From Aphanomyces cochlioides (lineage: Eukaryota; Oomycota; Saprolegniomycetes; Saprolegniales; Verrucalvaceae): a DNA stretch of 64,000 bases. Under the pieces are notes generated by a model that did not search any database, was not told the origin of the DNA, and saw only the letters and a list, made by a program, of their open reading frames with translations. This document shows positions 46,181 through 58,351 of this stretch, in pieces. Positions within the stretch are counted from its first letter, which is position 1; the number at the start of each line of letters is the position of its first letter. The stretch is taken from the NCBI GenBank assembly GCA_019828595.1, contig JAHQRK010000021.1:62001-126000 (forward strand). The letters run 5' to 3'. A program made the translations under genes and the position numbers.

Positions 46181-47337
46181 GCTGTCAAGGTCACAAGGCT
46201 TTGGTCTTTGCTGTTATTTTGGTTCATGGCAATTCACTTCTAACAATAGATTGAAAGTGGTTACAAAAATAGAGACTTTTACATACCCTTTGGGTGCGTC
46301 TGGTTAAATCTCAAAATCAAAATGCTATTTTCAGCTAGAATGGGATCAACGACTTATGGCATACTACACCCTTTTGCGTTTAAGTTAGGTCGATGTTTGA
46401 TTGACATATTCTGTTCAAAAGAATTCAAGGTCAATGACATTTCAATAAACACAACTGCATTTCAATTAAGTCTCAGTTTCATCAACAGCATTTTAAATGA
46501 GGATGCCATTTTGAGGCCAACAATAATTGAGGTCAAAACATGAAGTTGTTTATCTCACAGTGTTTTGCACCAAATCCAATATGGGATGGGATATACTCGC
46601 TGGAGGCTCCCAAAATACCATTTTACTGGTACGAAATGGCCAGTGTTAACTTTTTTCCAAGTGATGTTGTCCTTTCCAGTCGCGGAGTTGACGGTTTCTA
46701 AATGCCATTGATGGGCCAATTTATTACTGGTTACCAGACGCTCGCTAAGAAGTGCGCAAGGTTTGCGATAAGCACAATATGATAGTCGTGGAAGATGTTA
46801 TGTCAAATCAAAAGCCTGACATGTGAAAACCCCAGCTCTGTTCTTTTCTTCAGAAATCTAGCAGTTCGTTCTTATGACAAAGCAGACATATACAGCTGCA
46901 TCTACCGGTAGATAAACATATTGGATGTGTGCTTTGAGTGGGATGCTTTACACCAACCGAGTTAATGAGCACGACCATTTCCCCACAGAAAGATATCACT
47001 TGTACCATCTGGCTTGCGTTGTTGTGGTCATGCTAGAACATCGTATTTACGCAGCATAAGCGATAGACTCTCTTGAGTATTCACTCAAACAAGTCAATCA
47101 GTGTGTTGAGCGCGATGAGTCGTGAGTGCATCGAGTAGCCTCGTGTATTGCGAATATGCTATAAATTGTAGCGCTTGAAACCAAACGACGGAGTTGACAG
47201 ACGCAAAGAAGTGGACATTGCAATGTGTATCCGTCGATAGCAATCTGTTCCAATCGTGCCAAGGAAATCGTGGGACCACCTTGCGAACGCTTCATGTAAC
47301 ACTTCTCCTCAGATTATGCATTCAACATTCATAATGG
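46181..47337. other. Intergenic spacer between P7 and P8 (left arm)
   Basis: About 1.16 kb upstream of P7. It is identical by eye to 58352-59508 in the right arm. No exon is recognised. A repeated motif caAAATGcTATTTT / gatGCCATTTTGAGG occurs about 180 bp apart, but no transposon structure is clear. Confidence 0.45.
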
Positions 47338-49198
47338 TTACATAACCCATTGACAATTTGCTTCGGCGAGATGAATACATGGTGTATTCTTGGAAGTCGC
47401 ACAGTCTTCTTTATCTATAACACAAACACAGCGAGGGTGAACTGTCGAGCACTTGTGGATTGCATGACTTGGGTCGTCGAGTAATGGATTTATCCACGAT
47501 AATAAGCTCAATCGAACTTGTAAGTCTAGGGTTCCATCTGATGTGTAGCACAAAACAAAACAGTCTGCAGCTCGGTGGCTAATCAAAGGCAACTTTCGAT
47601 AGCGTGGGTTCTTATGGTATAAAGCGTGGAGTGAGCCTCCAATCGAATTCTTAGGTTGATGTCTCACGGTCAATGCCAGGAGTAGAAAAGCTTTCAGGTC
47701 ATTGTACGAGCGGTGGCTAACTTTTTGTCTAATAACGAGTGAATCTGTCACGCCAACGCGATCTACAGCATTTTCCATCAGACAAATCTAGTCTATCGAG
47801 GACAATTTACTGCGTTTGCGCCGCCTACATTCCATGGCAGTGCGTGAAAATGGAATAGGCAGAGTTGCCGCGAGAAAAGCCACCACAAGTGTTGCTAGAC
47901 AAACTAAACTAGTATGATCGTTCTCGACCTACCTGTGACAGCTTCTACGGCTTCATTGTCATGAGAAGCTGGCTGAAAGAAACATCCCGCGGTGTAAAAT
48001 ATCCAAACAAGTGGCGTCGACATCAAGAGACTCATGTAAGGACCACTTTGAATGTATGTGGCAATGGCCAAGAAACCAGGATCAACTGGGGCATACCATG
48101 CTTCCCACTGTCGTCGCTTGACCGCGAATGAGAAAATCTGCATTCCGAGGTAGGATAGCCAAATCTACAATTAATTCAAATGAGCACAAGTCATGACATT
48201 CAGTAGATACACATCGAGCGAGGAACATGCAACCGCTGACATATAACCAAATGTCGTGGAACTGCGAGACACGCATGATTCCGAGAATAATGTACCCTGT
48301 GCCCCACACGTTGTCAATAATGATTGCTGTCACCACGAGGGGATCACACAAAATGGTATATAAGGGATCTCCGACGACAATTTCGTATCGAACGTATTCA
48401 GGCTTAACGCCAAGTCGTTGTAAATTGGACAAGAGAGGGATGTAGTGACAGTAGTAGCGTGTCCAAAGCACGTAGCAAACGTAGATAGAGAGCAGACAGC
48501 GCAGAATAAATTTGGTCCAGCATGTGGCTGCTGATTCATGTATCATTGCCGCTCCCCAGACTGTATATTGAGTTGGCTCAGGGTCTTTCACAATCCAGAG
48601 GCATATTTCGCCATAAGTAAAGGATAATAGACGCTCGTGTTGGCACATTCGCCACGGTTGCAATTCGTTGCGTTTTGTTTCGTTGGAGGTAAGAAAGTTG
48701 GTGGCAAAGGCGCGAACGCCATTGCTATATAGCCCAGCTCCTAAAACATGAATGCTTCGTAATCAAAGATAGCAAAGAAAGACTTACCAGGCATTCTTAT
48801 GTAGTAGTCGAACGCATTGCGGTTTGGGATCTCAAAAGGCAGAGTCATGGTGTATCGGATCACAAACGAGTTTGTTGGAATATCTCGACGACCAACTGTG
48901 TTGATTTCCATCGTCTCGTTATTATAGAGTGTTTGGAGGAACGTTGTTGTGCCATTGACGTAATCTTCAAACGAATTCCATGCTGGAAAGTTGTTTGATC
49001 TGTTTCGACCAGGCGGTGGCTCCGATAGATAGGCCATGAATGGCTACAGACATTCGATCAGACGCCATGACCATGTAGATAACGGGTGCGTACCGTGGAC
49101 ACCAAATTGACAATAAAAATGACATTGTGTGCGATAGACCAGCGAGTGCATCTAGCAGGCCTTGCCGTAGGTTGTCGAATCTCGTCAACTTTGTCCAT
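47338..49198 (-). CDS. Family copy P8: polytopic membrane protein, 543 aa, intact, left arm
   Basis: Exons: 49198-49094, 49043-48788, 48740-48211, 48164-47933, 47894-47811 and 47762-47338; internal exons are again 256, 530 and 232 nt. It starts MDKVDEIRQPTARPARC, so the second residue of the usual MTKV is changed. The loop has NGTTTF and NNETME glycosylation sites and MCQHERLLSFTYGE. The signature is RYEIVVGDPLYTILCDPL, and the C-terminal domain ends ANCQWVM. It is more similar to P7 than to P1. Its start lies only about 80 bp outside the inner end of the arm that differs between copies, so the promoter region falls partly in the diverged zone. Function unknown. Confidence 0.88.
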
Positions 49199-49457
49199 GC
49201 AGTCAAGACGATACTATGCGCTGTCAATGTGTCGGTTTTGCTGTCTGGAGGGCCTTTCGCCAAAATTAGAATAGACCAATGACGTCCGGAAGGATGGTCA
49301 TCGGTATCTCGACTTGAAATCTTGACAAAGGCATTTTGAATCATTGGAGCATTGAGAAGTTCTGGTATCATCAATTAAGATATGTGATGCATTCAATACG
49401 CAACAAGCAAGACGGCTCAGTTCTCATTCTCTATCTCTGCTACATGCCTTGCTGCAT

Positions 49458-49601
49458 GATGACCCATGGAACCTTTTTGCCTCATCTTGTGACACCATCA
49501 ACTAGCTGAGAGAACGGACTTCAATTAAAAAGCTGGACTCCCTCATAGCCAGGTGTTAGAGGCCATAAAGTCAGGAGACAAAGCGCACGGTCACAAAACT
49601 A
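49458..49601 (+). repeat. Unit S, 144 bp, inverted copy at 61737-61880
   Basis: Starts GATGACCCATGGAACC and ends CACAAAACTA. The reverse complement at 61737-61880 has the same length with two mismatches in the first 12 bases. At the left locus it follows the inner end of arm L after a single T. On the right it lies beyond the outer end of the arm, separated from it by repeat X. Confidence 0.92.
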
Positions 49602-49782
49602 GTTTTTCTCATTGTCGATAGCATGACGAATATAGCTGAAGTCGAGTTGACTTTCTTGGAGTAACTTTCGCGAAGATTGTTGTTGAGAGCCGACAATGTT
49701 AGCGACATTTCGACTTTAGATATTTGAGAGGCACGTGTAGCTCTGACATGAAAGCCAAATCTACAGACGATAAAATGACTTT

Positions 49783-51160
49783 TCATTTGACCCTTTGACA
49801 ACTCAACTCGCTACCATGAATGCAACGAGTTGTCATTGAAGGTGTTGCGAGAGTGCTGCAGCTTTCAAAGTTGATCAGACAAACGCAATTTTCATGCCGG
49901 GATGTGCACTGCGGAATTGCATACTTGGGATCGCTGAGTAGAGGATCGAGCCATGCAAGCAAACTCGGACGTATTTGCTGGTCTATGCTTCCATCAGATT
50001 TGTAGCACAGAACAAAACAATCTCCAGCACGATGGCTTGCGAGCGGAATCTTTCGATATCGCGGATTGTCTTGGTATAATTTGTGCAACGTTCCTCCCGT
50101 ACTCCGCTTGGCATGTGTTTTCATCGTTATTGCGAATAAGATACGTGCTTTCACATCGTTGTAAGAAAACTGGCTCAACTTGATAGATTCAAGACGTGAA
50201 CCCATGGGTCGTACTCGATCTAGACACATCCATGAACAAATATAATTGAAAGACTAGTACAAATAGATTTGCACCGTGAGCATGCGTTGGAGAGAGCGAG
50301 AATATATGAAAGGCAGAATCGACATGAGAAACGACATGGATGCGATCGCTTATTCAAAATCAAATTCAGTCAAAGGCTCGACATGTGGCCATACCTGAAA
50401 TTCCTTCGATGGCTTGGTTGTCGAGATAGGCTGGCTGAAAGTGGAGAGCCAAGTCGTAAAACATCAGTACCATCTTGGTGGTACAAAACAAACTCATTCC
50501 TGGTCCATTGTACAAATATGTACAAATCGCCAAGAAAGCTGGATCCACTGGGACATACTATGCTTCCCATCGCCTCCACTTGATGAATGACGAGAGGGCT
50601 CTCATGCCAAGGTATGCGAACCAAACCTACAAAATCGTAGTGAGACTTTCAACTAAAATGCAGATTACGAATCGAGAGAGATACATGCAGCCGCTAATGT
50701 ACATCCAAACATCATGGAATTGATTCACACGAATGAGACTCAGAGTCACATATCCAGATCCGATCCAAATATCCAAGACCATGCCCAGGTACACGACAGG
50801 GTCGCTCAAGATTGCATACGCTGGGTCGCCCACGACGACTTCGTATCGTATATACTCTGGTGAAAACCCGAGCTGTCGTAGATTGAACAAGAGAGTCTTG
50901 TAGTGGCAGTAATAGCGTGTCCAAAGAAGGTACAGGATGTACAAAGCTAGGATCACTCGCAAGACAAACTTGATCCAGCAAGTTTCGATCGATTCATCAA
51001 TGTGCGAAGCAAACCAGACTGTGTATTGATTTGCTTCAGTGCCTTGGACAATCCAAAGGCACATTTGGCTGTATGGCAACGAGAGGAGGCGATTATGTTG
51101 ACACATTTGCCAAGGTTTGAGGTGCTGGCAAGATGTCTCGTTGGATGTGAGGAAGGATGC
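49783..51160 (-). pseudogene. Family copy P9/P10, 3' part: exon 3 (truncated) to exon 6, pseudogene
   Basis: Minus-strand similarity begins abruptly at 51160 with ASFLTSNETS, in the middle of family exon 3, exactly where the right palindrome arm ends. It runs through exon 3 (MCQHNRLLSLPYS, RYEVVVGDPAYAILSDPV), exon 4, exon 5 and exon 6. TAG at 50558-50560 replaces the Trp of the family EAWYAPVDP motif, and the usual C-terminal QWVM is changed to QRVK. Exons 1-2 and the first codons of exon 3 are missing here. They are found at 61881-62357 on the same strand. The phase and residue count match if the two parts are placed side by side, so this was one gene split by the insertion. Confidence 0.88.
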
Positions 51161-51326
51161 TGCAGCAAGGCATGTAGCAGAGATAGAGAATGAGAACTGA
51201 ACCGTCTTGCTTGTTGCGTATTGAATGCACCACATATCTTCATTGATGATACCAGAACTTCTCAATGCTCCAATGATTCAAAATGCCTTTGTCAAGATTT
51301 CAAGTCGAGATACCGATGACCATCCT

Positions 51327-51631
51327 TGTTGAACTCTCTGGACATCTCAAAGATGTGAAAATGTCACGAGTTTGAACTTTGGCGAAGTTGAACGGGATGA
51401 ACCATTGACATTGAACAGAAGACAGAGACGCGAGGAGCAACGTCTCCTAAGGACATGAAGAACGAACTATGTAGATACGAGAAACAAGTAGTTAGACTAG
51501 GGTCAGCTGGATCAATGTGCTTAATTCACTTTTCGATTTACTTCCTTGGTCTCAAGTCGTTTGCCTTACCGCATCCGTTCCGATTCCTCTCGCAGTCAAC
51601 AGTTGACAAAATCGACAACAACGAATCAACA
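51327..51631 (+). repeat. 5' LTR of the copia element
   Basis: 305 bp, TG...CA termini, identical by eye to 56089-56393. The sequence just inside the LTR (GGTTCTAAGCCC) should be the primer-binding site, but it is not the usual initiator-tRNA complement I would expect. Confidence 0.95.
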
Positions 51632-51669
51632 GGTTCTAAGCCCAAGAACCGGAACACCAAGCAAGGAAG

Positions 51670-52591
51670 ATGTCTGGAACGACAACAAGCATTAAACTCA
51701 ACAACCGAAACTTTCGCGACTGGCGAACGTATCTCAAAGGACGCTTGATGATGAAAGGACTTTATGGAACGCTATCCCCTCAAGAAAACAACCCAATTAG
51801 CGATGAAGACAACCAAAAAGCGTACGGGATTTTAATCGAAAACGCTGGAGACGGAACAGTACCGTCACATTGATGGCATTGCGGCTGTCGATCTGGCATT
51901 CAAGGCACTGCAAACGTATCACGAACCCATAACCAAGGCCGATCGCATCGAAATCCTGAAGGAGTGGTCTCAAATTGAATGGAACTGCAAGAGAGAGAAC
52001 TTACCCAACTTTATCCATCGATTTGAAGTCCTTGCGCGACGTTTACGAGACATCGGTGTTACTGAGTCAGACGAAAACTTGGTAGCCAAGCTATTGGCAT
52101 TGACGCCTTGGAGTTTTCGGCATATTGTTGACCGACTGCTTCACACGGCGGACCAAAGCTTATCAACTGTGAAAGTTGCTCTCGAGGCAGAATGGAAGGC
52201 GGCACTACGCAATTGAGCAATGAGCAAGAACGATGAGATGTTCAACAGTGAGCGAGCTCTTACCGCAGACGGCGGTCGAAGAGGTGGTCGTGGTCATGGC
52301 CGGGGACGAGGGCAAGCCCATGGACAAGGAGCCAACCAAGCCACCAAGAGTAATAGCGCAGCCAAGAAGGGGACATGCCACTACTGTGGAAAAGAAGGGC
52401 ATTGGGCATCAGAATGTCGAAAGAAAATGGCCGATCAAGCCGAAAACCCCCAAGAGAGATCAAACCAAGCAACTGACGAAGAGTTCATGTTCACAGCCGA
52501 TGACACAGTGGACTTTGATAGTGAAAACTATCAAAATTGTGACGAACAAGACGGCAAAATGGAAACCATGACTCAGAGGATGGCCATGTGA
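51670..52591 (+). pseudogene. copia gag (UBN2-like capsid plus CCHC zinc knuckle), disrupted
   Basis: Starts MSGTTTSIKLNNRNFRDW, the typical N-terminus of copia gag. A one-base indel near 51857 shifts the frame. The capsid continues with LKEWSQIEWNCKRENLP and LLALTPWSFRHIVDRL until TGA 52214-52216. Past that stop the nucleocapsid has a Gly/Arg-rich stretch and a clear zinc knuckle CHYCGKEGHWASEC. At least two lesions are therefore present in gag alone. Confidence 0.85.
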
Positions 52592-55500
52592 TTGAAGATG
52601 TCAAAACGGATCCACCCGCTCAACACGCCGATATCTCAATCGAAAACACAGAACCGGCAGATCCCGAACCATTTTGGAGCGACGCACAATGGGGGCCAGC
52701 AGACTATCGGCCTACAAGAACAATCAACGTCCGAGGTGTTGAAACGACAGTCACATTCATGAGCAAGGAGGACATCCTCATTGCAATCCACATGCTAGAC
52801 CCCGACGGATCGCAAATCCGACCTCTGCCAGCATTCCTCACATCAAGGTATTTGGTCACGTGCTACTCACCAAGTGCATACAAAGAACCTTGTGTAACCA
52901 CGTCAGTCTACAGCCTGGGCAAATGATTGTGAAAATCCCATGACAATGCACGAATGGATGGAAAAGGACGCGTACTTCTCGTACATTCACAAAGTAGAAG
53001 GCTCAACACCACGATAGGCGGACGAATTGCTCTCCTTGCAAACGATCCACATGCAAGTCGCACACGATTTTCGACAGCTGCATTTTGCATTGTCAATTTT
53101 TGAAGGACCTGCGCATACAATTATCGTCGACTCCGGTGCATCGTCTCACATGACGGGAAATGAGGCCTACCTACAAGACATAAAGCCTTGCAACAGACGT
53201 GTCGTGGTCGCTGATGGCAAGAGCGTGGTGGCAAACAGCTACGGCACAATGAAATTCAAGACCAGCCTCGGTACAAACATCTTCTTGATCCATGTCTTGT
53301 TCGTCGAAGGCATGCCAACAACCCTGCTATCCATTCCAGCTCTCATGCGATCTGCTCCCAACGCTAGTGTGAAGTTTGAGAAAGACAAGTGCACAATCTA
53401 CGACGGAAGAAGGGAAGTCGCTAAAGCAAGTGTTACCCCTGATGGACGGCTTTACACTCTTGACGCCATACCAACTCAAGAGCACGCGAACACAGCACTA
53501 AACGACACAGCTCAACTGTGGCACAACCGTATTGGACACTTGCCACTGGCCGCTCTACAATTGTGCGCCAACAACGAACTTGTGATTCCAAAGCCACTTG
53601 GAAATCAAATTGCATCATGTTTGGATTGCCCTAGAGCGAAAATGCATAAATCATCCATGCCCAAAACGCACACGCGCACCTTCAAAGCCGGAGAATGCTG
53701 GCAATCAGACACAAAAGGATCACCTCCGACAATGTCCAACGGCGGTAGTCGATTCTATACAGTCTACGTCGATGACGCCACTGGGTACAAAATCGTACGC
53801 ATCATCAACTCCACAGACACCGAAACCCAGGCAAAGAATTTCGCCGAGATTCTAGCGTTTTCAGAACGTCAAACAGGAAGAAAGGTAAAAGTCTTCCGCT
53901 TTGACGACGGCCCCGAATACAAGTCACAAGCCTTCAACAATTGGCTCAAGAGGCGCGGTATCAAGCATGAACGCTCAGCAGCCGATAACCAATCTCAAAA
54001 TGGCGTCGCCGAACGAGCCCACCGTACCATTATGGAAATGGCCTTGGCCATGCTCATTCATGCTCGACTGCACAAAAAATGGTGGGCGGACGCTGTCAAT
54101 ACTGCTGTATTTATCTTGAATCGGGCCCTACACACCAACAAGAGCACCAAGACTCCAATAGAGCTTTCAGTGGTCACGTACCAACACTGAAAAACATGCG
54201 CGTTTTCGACTGCAATTGTTTTAACATGGTGCGCAATCCCGAAAAACGCAACAAATTGGAGCCGAAAGCCACATTGTGCATCATGATCTCGAGCACATGC
54301 CCCCTCCACAAACACCATTAAGACGGTCATCCAGACTCCGAGTACCAACCACACGATACCAAGATTCAGCAGCACTAATCACACCCTTGGACACGAACCT
54401 AGAGCGCTACCACATTGAAAATTTTATGCCTGAACATGAAATCACGTACCGCTCTGACGGAGTCGAATACGCCTGCAACGCGGCTGTCCACCTTCATCCC
54501 GTACCACAAAGCCATAAAGAAGCCATGGCATCTCCAGACTGGCGAAACTGGAAAGCGGCTGAAGAAGCTGAAGTCGCGCAACTCTTAGCTTTAAAGACCT
54601 GGACCGTTGCCAAGCCTCCAGTTGATCGCAAAATCATCCGCGGGCGATGGGCATATGCCCGCAAAACTGACGCAGCTGGCAACATCATTCGCTGGAAAGC
54701 GAGATGGGTTTTAAAAGGCTTCAACCAAGTCGAAGGGGTTGACTACGATGAGTCGTCATCAAACGTCATCAAAATGACATCCGTGCGAGCGATACTCGCT
54801 GTTGCCGCCGCCCGCAATTTGGTCATTGAGTAAGCCGACGCCATCAATGCCTACATCCAAGCCAAGTTAGAGCGACCGATATGGGCAGTCGAACCCGAAG
54901 GATATGAAACTCAAGCAGGACTCGCAGCACATGTACACAAGGCGCTCTACGGACTCAAAGTGGCCACGAATGGGAAATTCATTGCAAGCAGAAAATCGCC
55001 GAGCTTGGGTGGAAGCAATGCGCACACGATCCATGCGTATTCACACGTGATCATGACCAAGGTTTGGAATTTCTTGATACATACGTTGACGATTTTATTG
55101 TTGCAACCACAAAACAATCACTCATGGACAAGATCATGGAAGATTTTGCATCAAAAATGAATCTCAAACGCATGGGACCCATCAGCTACATATTGGGCAT
55201 CAGAGTTACAAGAAGTATCGAGAACAAGACGCTTGCAATGGTACAAGATGCATACACTGACAAGGTCCTGGCACGTTTCAATATGACCAAATGCCACCCC
55301 GTAGCAACGCCAGAAGTACCCGACCAAGAAGACCTTTGGCATGACGACGCGCAGCAGAATGCAAATCAAGGGGAGTTCAGAGCAATCGTTGGATCACTGG
55401 TTTACTTGATGGTTTGTACAAGACCCGATATCGCCCACGCCGTTCAAAGATTATCACGCCACCTTCACGATCCAAGAGCACCGCATAAGGTCGGCGCAAA

Positions 55501-56083
55501 GCGAGTGCTACGATACTTAGCAGGCACAAGACAACACGGTATCATGTTTGGACACGGAAAGCCTATCATACAAGGTTACTGTGATGCCTCCTGGGCAACA
55601 AAACCCGACCGAAGATCCACAACTGGCTTTTGTTGGTCCTTCCTTGGCGGGCCACTAATGTGGAAAAGCGTACGCCAACGTATCACAGCCTTATCAAGTT
55701 GTGAAGCGGAGTACGTAGCAGCAGCCGAGGCAGCAAGAGAATCGGTGTGGCTCAACGGACTCATGAGAGACCTTGGCATCATCCAAAAGACAATGCATCT
55801 CAACTGCGACAACATGTCTGCAATTTCCACCGCCAAGTCTACAGCCATACATGAGCGAACGAAACTCAGCGACGTGAGACACCACTTCCTTCGTGAGCTC
55901 ATTTAACAAGGCACATTGACCCTCAACTTCGTTCCGACCGCTGACATGCACGCCGACGCATTAACGAAGACGTCAACCAAACATGGCATCCAAAAATTCG
56001 TCAAGTGGCACATGGAGACAACGACCGACCACCAAACACCCGCCAACAAAAAACGGACACAAGACAACATTCACCAAAGTTAG
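52588..56083 (+). pseudogene. copia pol (protease, integrase, reverse transcriptase, RNase H), disrupted
   Basis: Protease DSGASSHMTG (near 53132), the pre-integrase block LWHNRIGHLPL, and the integrase core with SDTKG, the middle Asp region and the NGVAERAHRT Glu block lie in one open frame, 53027-54190. The frame breaks near 54187. Reverse transcriptase follows, with KTWTVAKPPVDRK, KARWVLKGFNQVEG and YVDDFIVA, then RNase H with GYCDASWATKPDRRSTTGF and SSCEAEYVA. Lesions include TAG 53015-53017, frameshifts near 52920 and 54187, TAA 54831-54833 before ADAINAYIQA, a disrupted stretch near 54960-55070, and TAA 55904-55906 before QGTL. Two of the stops look like CAA-to-TAA changes. Confidence 0.88.
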
Positions 56084-56088
56084 GGGAG

Positions 56089-56393
56089 TGTTGAACTCTC
56101 TGGACATCTCAAAGATGTGAAAATGTCACGAGTTTGAACTTTGGCGAAGTTGAACGGGATGAACCATTGACATTGAACAGAAGACAGAGACGCGAGGAGC
56201 AACGTCTCCTAAGGACATGAAGAACGAACTATGTAGATACGAGAAACAAGTAGTTAGACTAGGGTCAGCTGGATCAATGTGCTTAATTCACTTTTCGATT
56301 TACTTCCTTGGTCTCAAGTCGTTTGCCTTACCGCATCCGTTCCGATTCCTCTCGCAGTCAACAGTTGACAAAATCGACAACAACGAATCAACA
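56089..56393 (+). repeat. 3' LTR of the copia element
   Basis: 305 bp, identical by eye to the 5' LTR, preceded by the purine tract and followed directly by ATCCT. Confidence 0.95.
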
Positions 56394-56490
56394 ATCCTTC
56401 CAGACGTCATTGATCTATTCTAATTTTGGCGAAAGGCCCTCCAGACAGCAAAACCGACACATTGACAGCGCATAGTATCGTCTTGACTGC

Positions 56491-58351
56491 ATGGACAAAG
56501 TTGACGAGATTCGACAACCTACGGCAAGGCCTGCTAGATGCACTCGCTGGTCTATCGCACACAATGTCATTTTTATTGTCAATTTGGTGTCCACGGTACG
56601 CACCCGTTATCTACATGGTCATGGCGTCTGATCGAATGTCTGTAGCCATTCATGGCCTATCTATCGGAGCCACCGCCTGGTCGAAACAGATCAAACAACT
56701 TTCCAGCATGGAATTCGTTTGAAGATTACGTCAATGGCACAACAACGTTCCTCCAAACACTCTATAATAACGAGACGATGGAAATCAACACAGTTGGTCG
56801 TCGAGATATTCCAACAAACTCGTTTGTGATCCGATACACCATGACTCTGCCTTTTGAGATCCCAAACCGCAATGCGTTCGACTACTACATAAGAATGCCT
56901 GGTAAGTCTTTCTTTGCTATCTTTGATTACGAAGCATTCATGTTTTAGGAGCTGGGCTATATAGCAATGGCGTTCGCGCCTTTGCCACCAACTTTCTTAC
57001 CTCCAACGAAACAAAACGCAACGAATTGCAACCGTGGCGAATGTGCCAACACGAGCGTCTATTATCCTTTACTTATGGCGAAATATGCCTCTGGATTGTG
57101 AAAGACCCTGAGCCAACTCAATATACAGTCTGGGGAGCGGCAATGATACATGAATCAGCAGCCACATGCTGGACCAAATTTATTCTGCGCTGTCTGCTCT
57201 CTATCTACGTTTGCTACGTGCTTTGGACACGCTACTACTGTCACTACATCCCTCTCTTGTCCAATTTACAACGACTTGGCGTTAAGCCTGAATACGTTCG
57301 ATACGAAATTGTCGTCGGAGATCCCTTATATACCATTTTGTGTGATCCCCTCGTGGTGACAGCAATCATTATTGACAACGTGTGGGGCACAGGGTACATT
57401 ATTCTCGGAATCATGCGTGTCTCGCAGTTCCACGACATTTGGTTATATGTCAGCGGTTGCATGTTCCTCGCTCGATGTGTATCTACTGAATGTCATGACT
57501 TGTGCTCATTTGAATTAATTGTAGATTTGGCTATCCTACCTCGGAATGCAGATTTTCTCATTCGCGGTCAAGCGACGACAGTGGGAAGCATGGTATGCCC
57601 CAGTTGATCCTGGTTTCTTGGCCATTGCCACATACATTCAAAGTGGTCCTTACATGAGTCTCTTGATGTCGACGCCACTTGTTTGGATATTTTACACCGC
57701 GGGATGTTTCTTTCAGCCAGCTTCTCATGACAATGAAGCCGTAGAAGCTGTCACAGGTAGGTCGAGAACGATCATACTAGTTTAGTTTGTCTAGCAACAC
57801 TTGTGGTGGCTTTTCTCGCGGCAACTCTGCCTATTCCATTTTCACGCACTGCCATGGAATGTAGGCGGCGCAAACGCAGTAAATTGTCCTCGATAGACTA
57901 GATTTGTCTGATGGAAAATGCTGTAGATCGCGTTGGCGTGACAGATTCACTCGTTATTAGACAAAAAGTTAGCCACCGCTCGTACAATGACCTGAAAGCT
58001 TTTCTACTCCTGGCATTGACCGTGAGACATCAACCTAAGAATTCGATTGGAGGCTCACTCCACGCTTTATACCATAAGAACCCACGCTATCGAAAGTTGC
58101 CTTTGATTAGCCACCGAGCTGCAGACTGTTTTGTTTTGTGCTACACATCAGATGGAACCCTAGACTTACAAGTTCGATTGAGCTTATTATCGTGGATAAA
58201 TCCATTACTCGACGACCCAAGTCATGCAATCCACAAGTGCTCGACAGTTCACCCTCGCTGTGTTTGTGTTATAGATAAAGAAGACTGTGCGACTTCCAAG
58301 AATACACCATGTATTCATCTCGCCGAAGCAAATTGTCAATGGGTTATGTAA
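56491..58351 (+). CDS. Family copy P8', 543 aa, identical to P8, right arm
   Basis: Mirror copy of P8. Exons: 56491-56595, 56646-56901, 56949-57478, 57525-57756, 57795-57878 and 57927-58351. The translated protein is the same as that of 47338-49198. The copia element ends 98 bp upstream of its ATG, separating this copy from the upstream sequence the left copy has. Any LTR promoter activity could therefore affect it. The nearest differences between the two P8 copies (56402, 56413) lie between the element and the start codon. Confidence 0.88.

Larger units (their letters stand above)
44134..49456 (+). repeat. Left arm (L) of a large inverted repeat, 5,323 bp
   Basis: The reverse complement of this segment recurs at 51161-61555. 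Once the copia element and one 5-bp target duplication (5,072 bp) are removed from the right arm, both arms are 5,323 bp. Position x on the left pairs with 105689-x on the right outside the copia site, and with 100617-x inside it. The outer boundary is at CCCATGAAAAAGG (44134); the inner boundary follows CTTGCTGCA (49456). By eye the arms are identical in all stretches compared, including noncoding ones and all coding frames. The exception is five single-base differences at 49276, 49287, 49376, 49387 and 49416. The arm holds family genes P7 and P8. Confidence 0.96.
51327..56393 (+). mobile_element. Ty1/copia LTR retrotransposon, 5,067 bp, identical LTRs, TSD ATCCT, coding-defective
   Basis: LTRs of 305 bp at 51327-51631 and 56089-56393 begin TGTTGAAC and end AATCAACA. 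By eye they are identical. Target duplications ATCCT lie at 51322-51326 and 56394-56398. A purine tract (AGGGGAG) precedes the 3' LTR. Domain order gag, protease, integrase, reverse transcriptase, RNase H is that of copia. Despite identical LTRs, the internal region carries several stops and frameshifts. The empty site, with one ATCCT, restores perfect continuity with the left palindrome arm. Confidence 0.97.

Noticed and set aside
46322..46543. 73-codon frame conserved in both arms
   Set aside because: Identity between arms is a property of the whole repeat and is not evidence of selection. No motif or splice partner is present.
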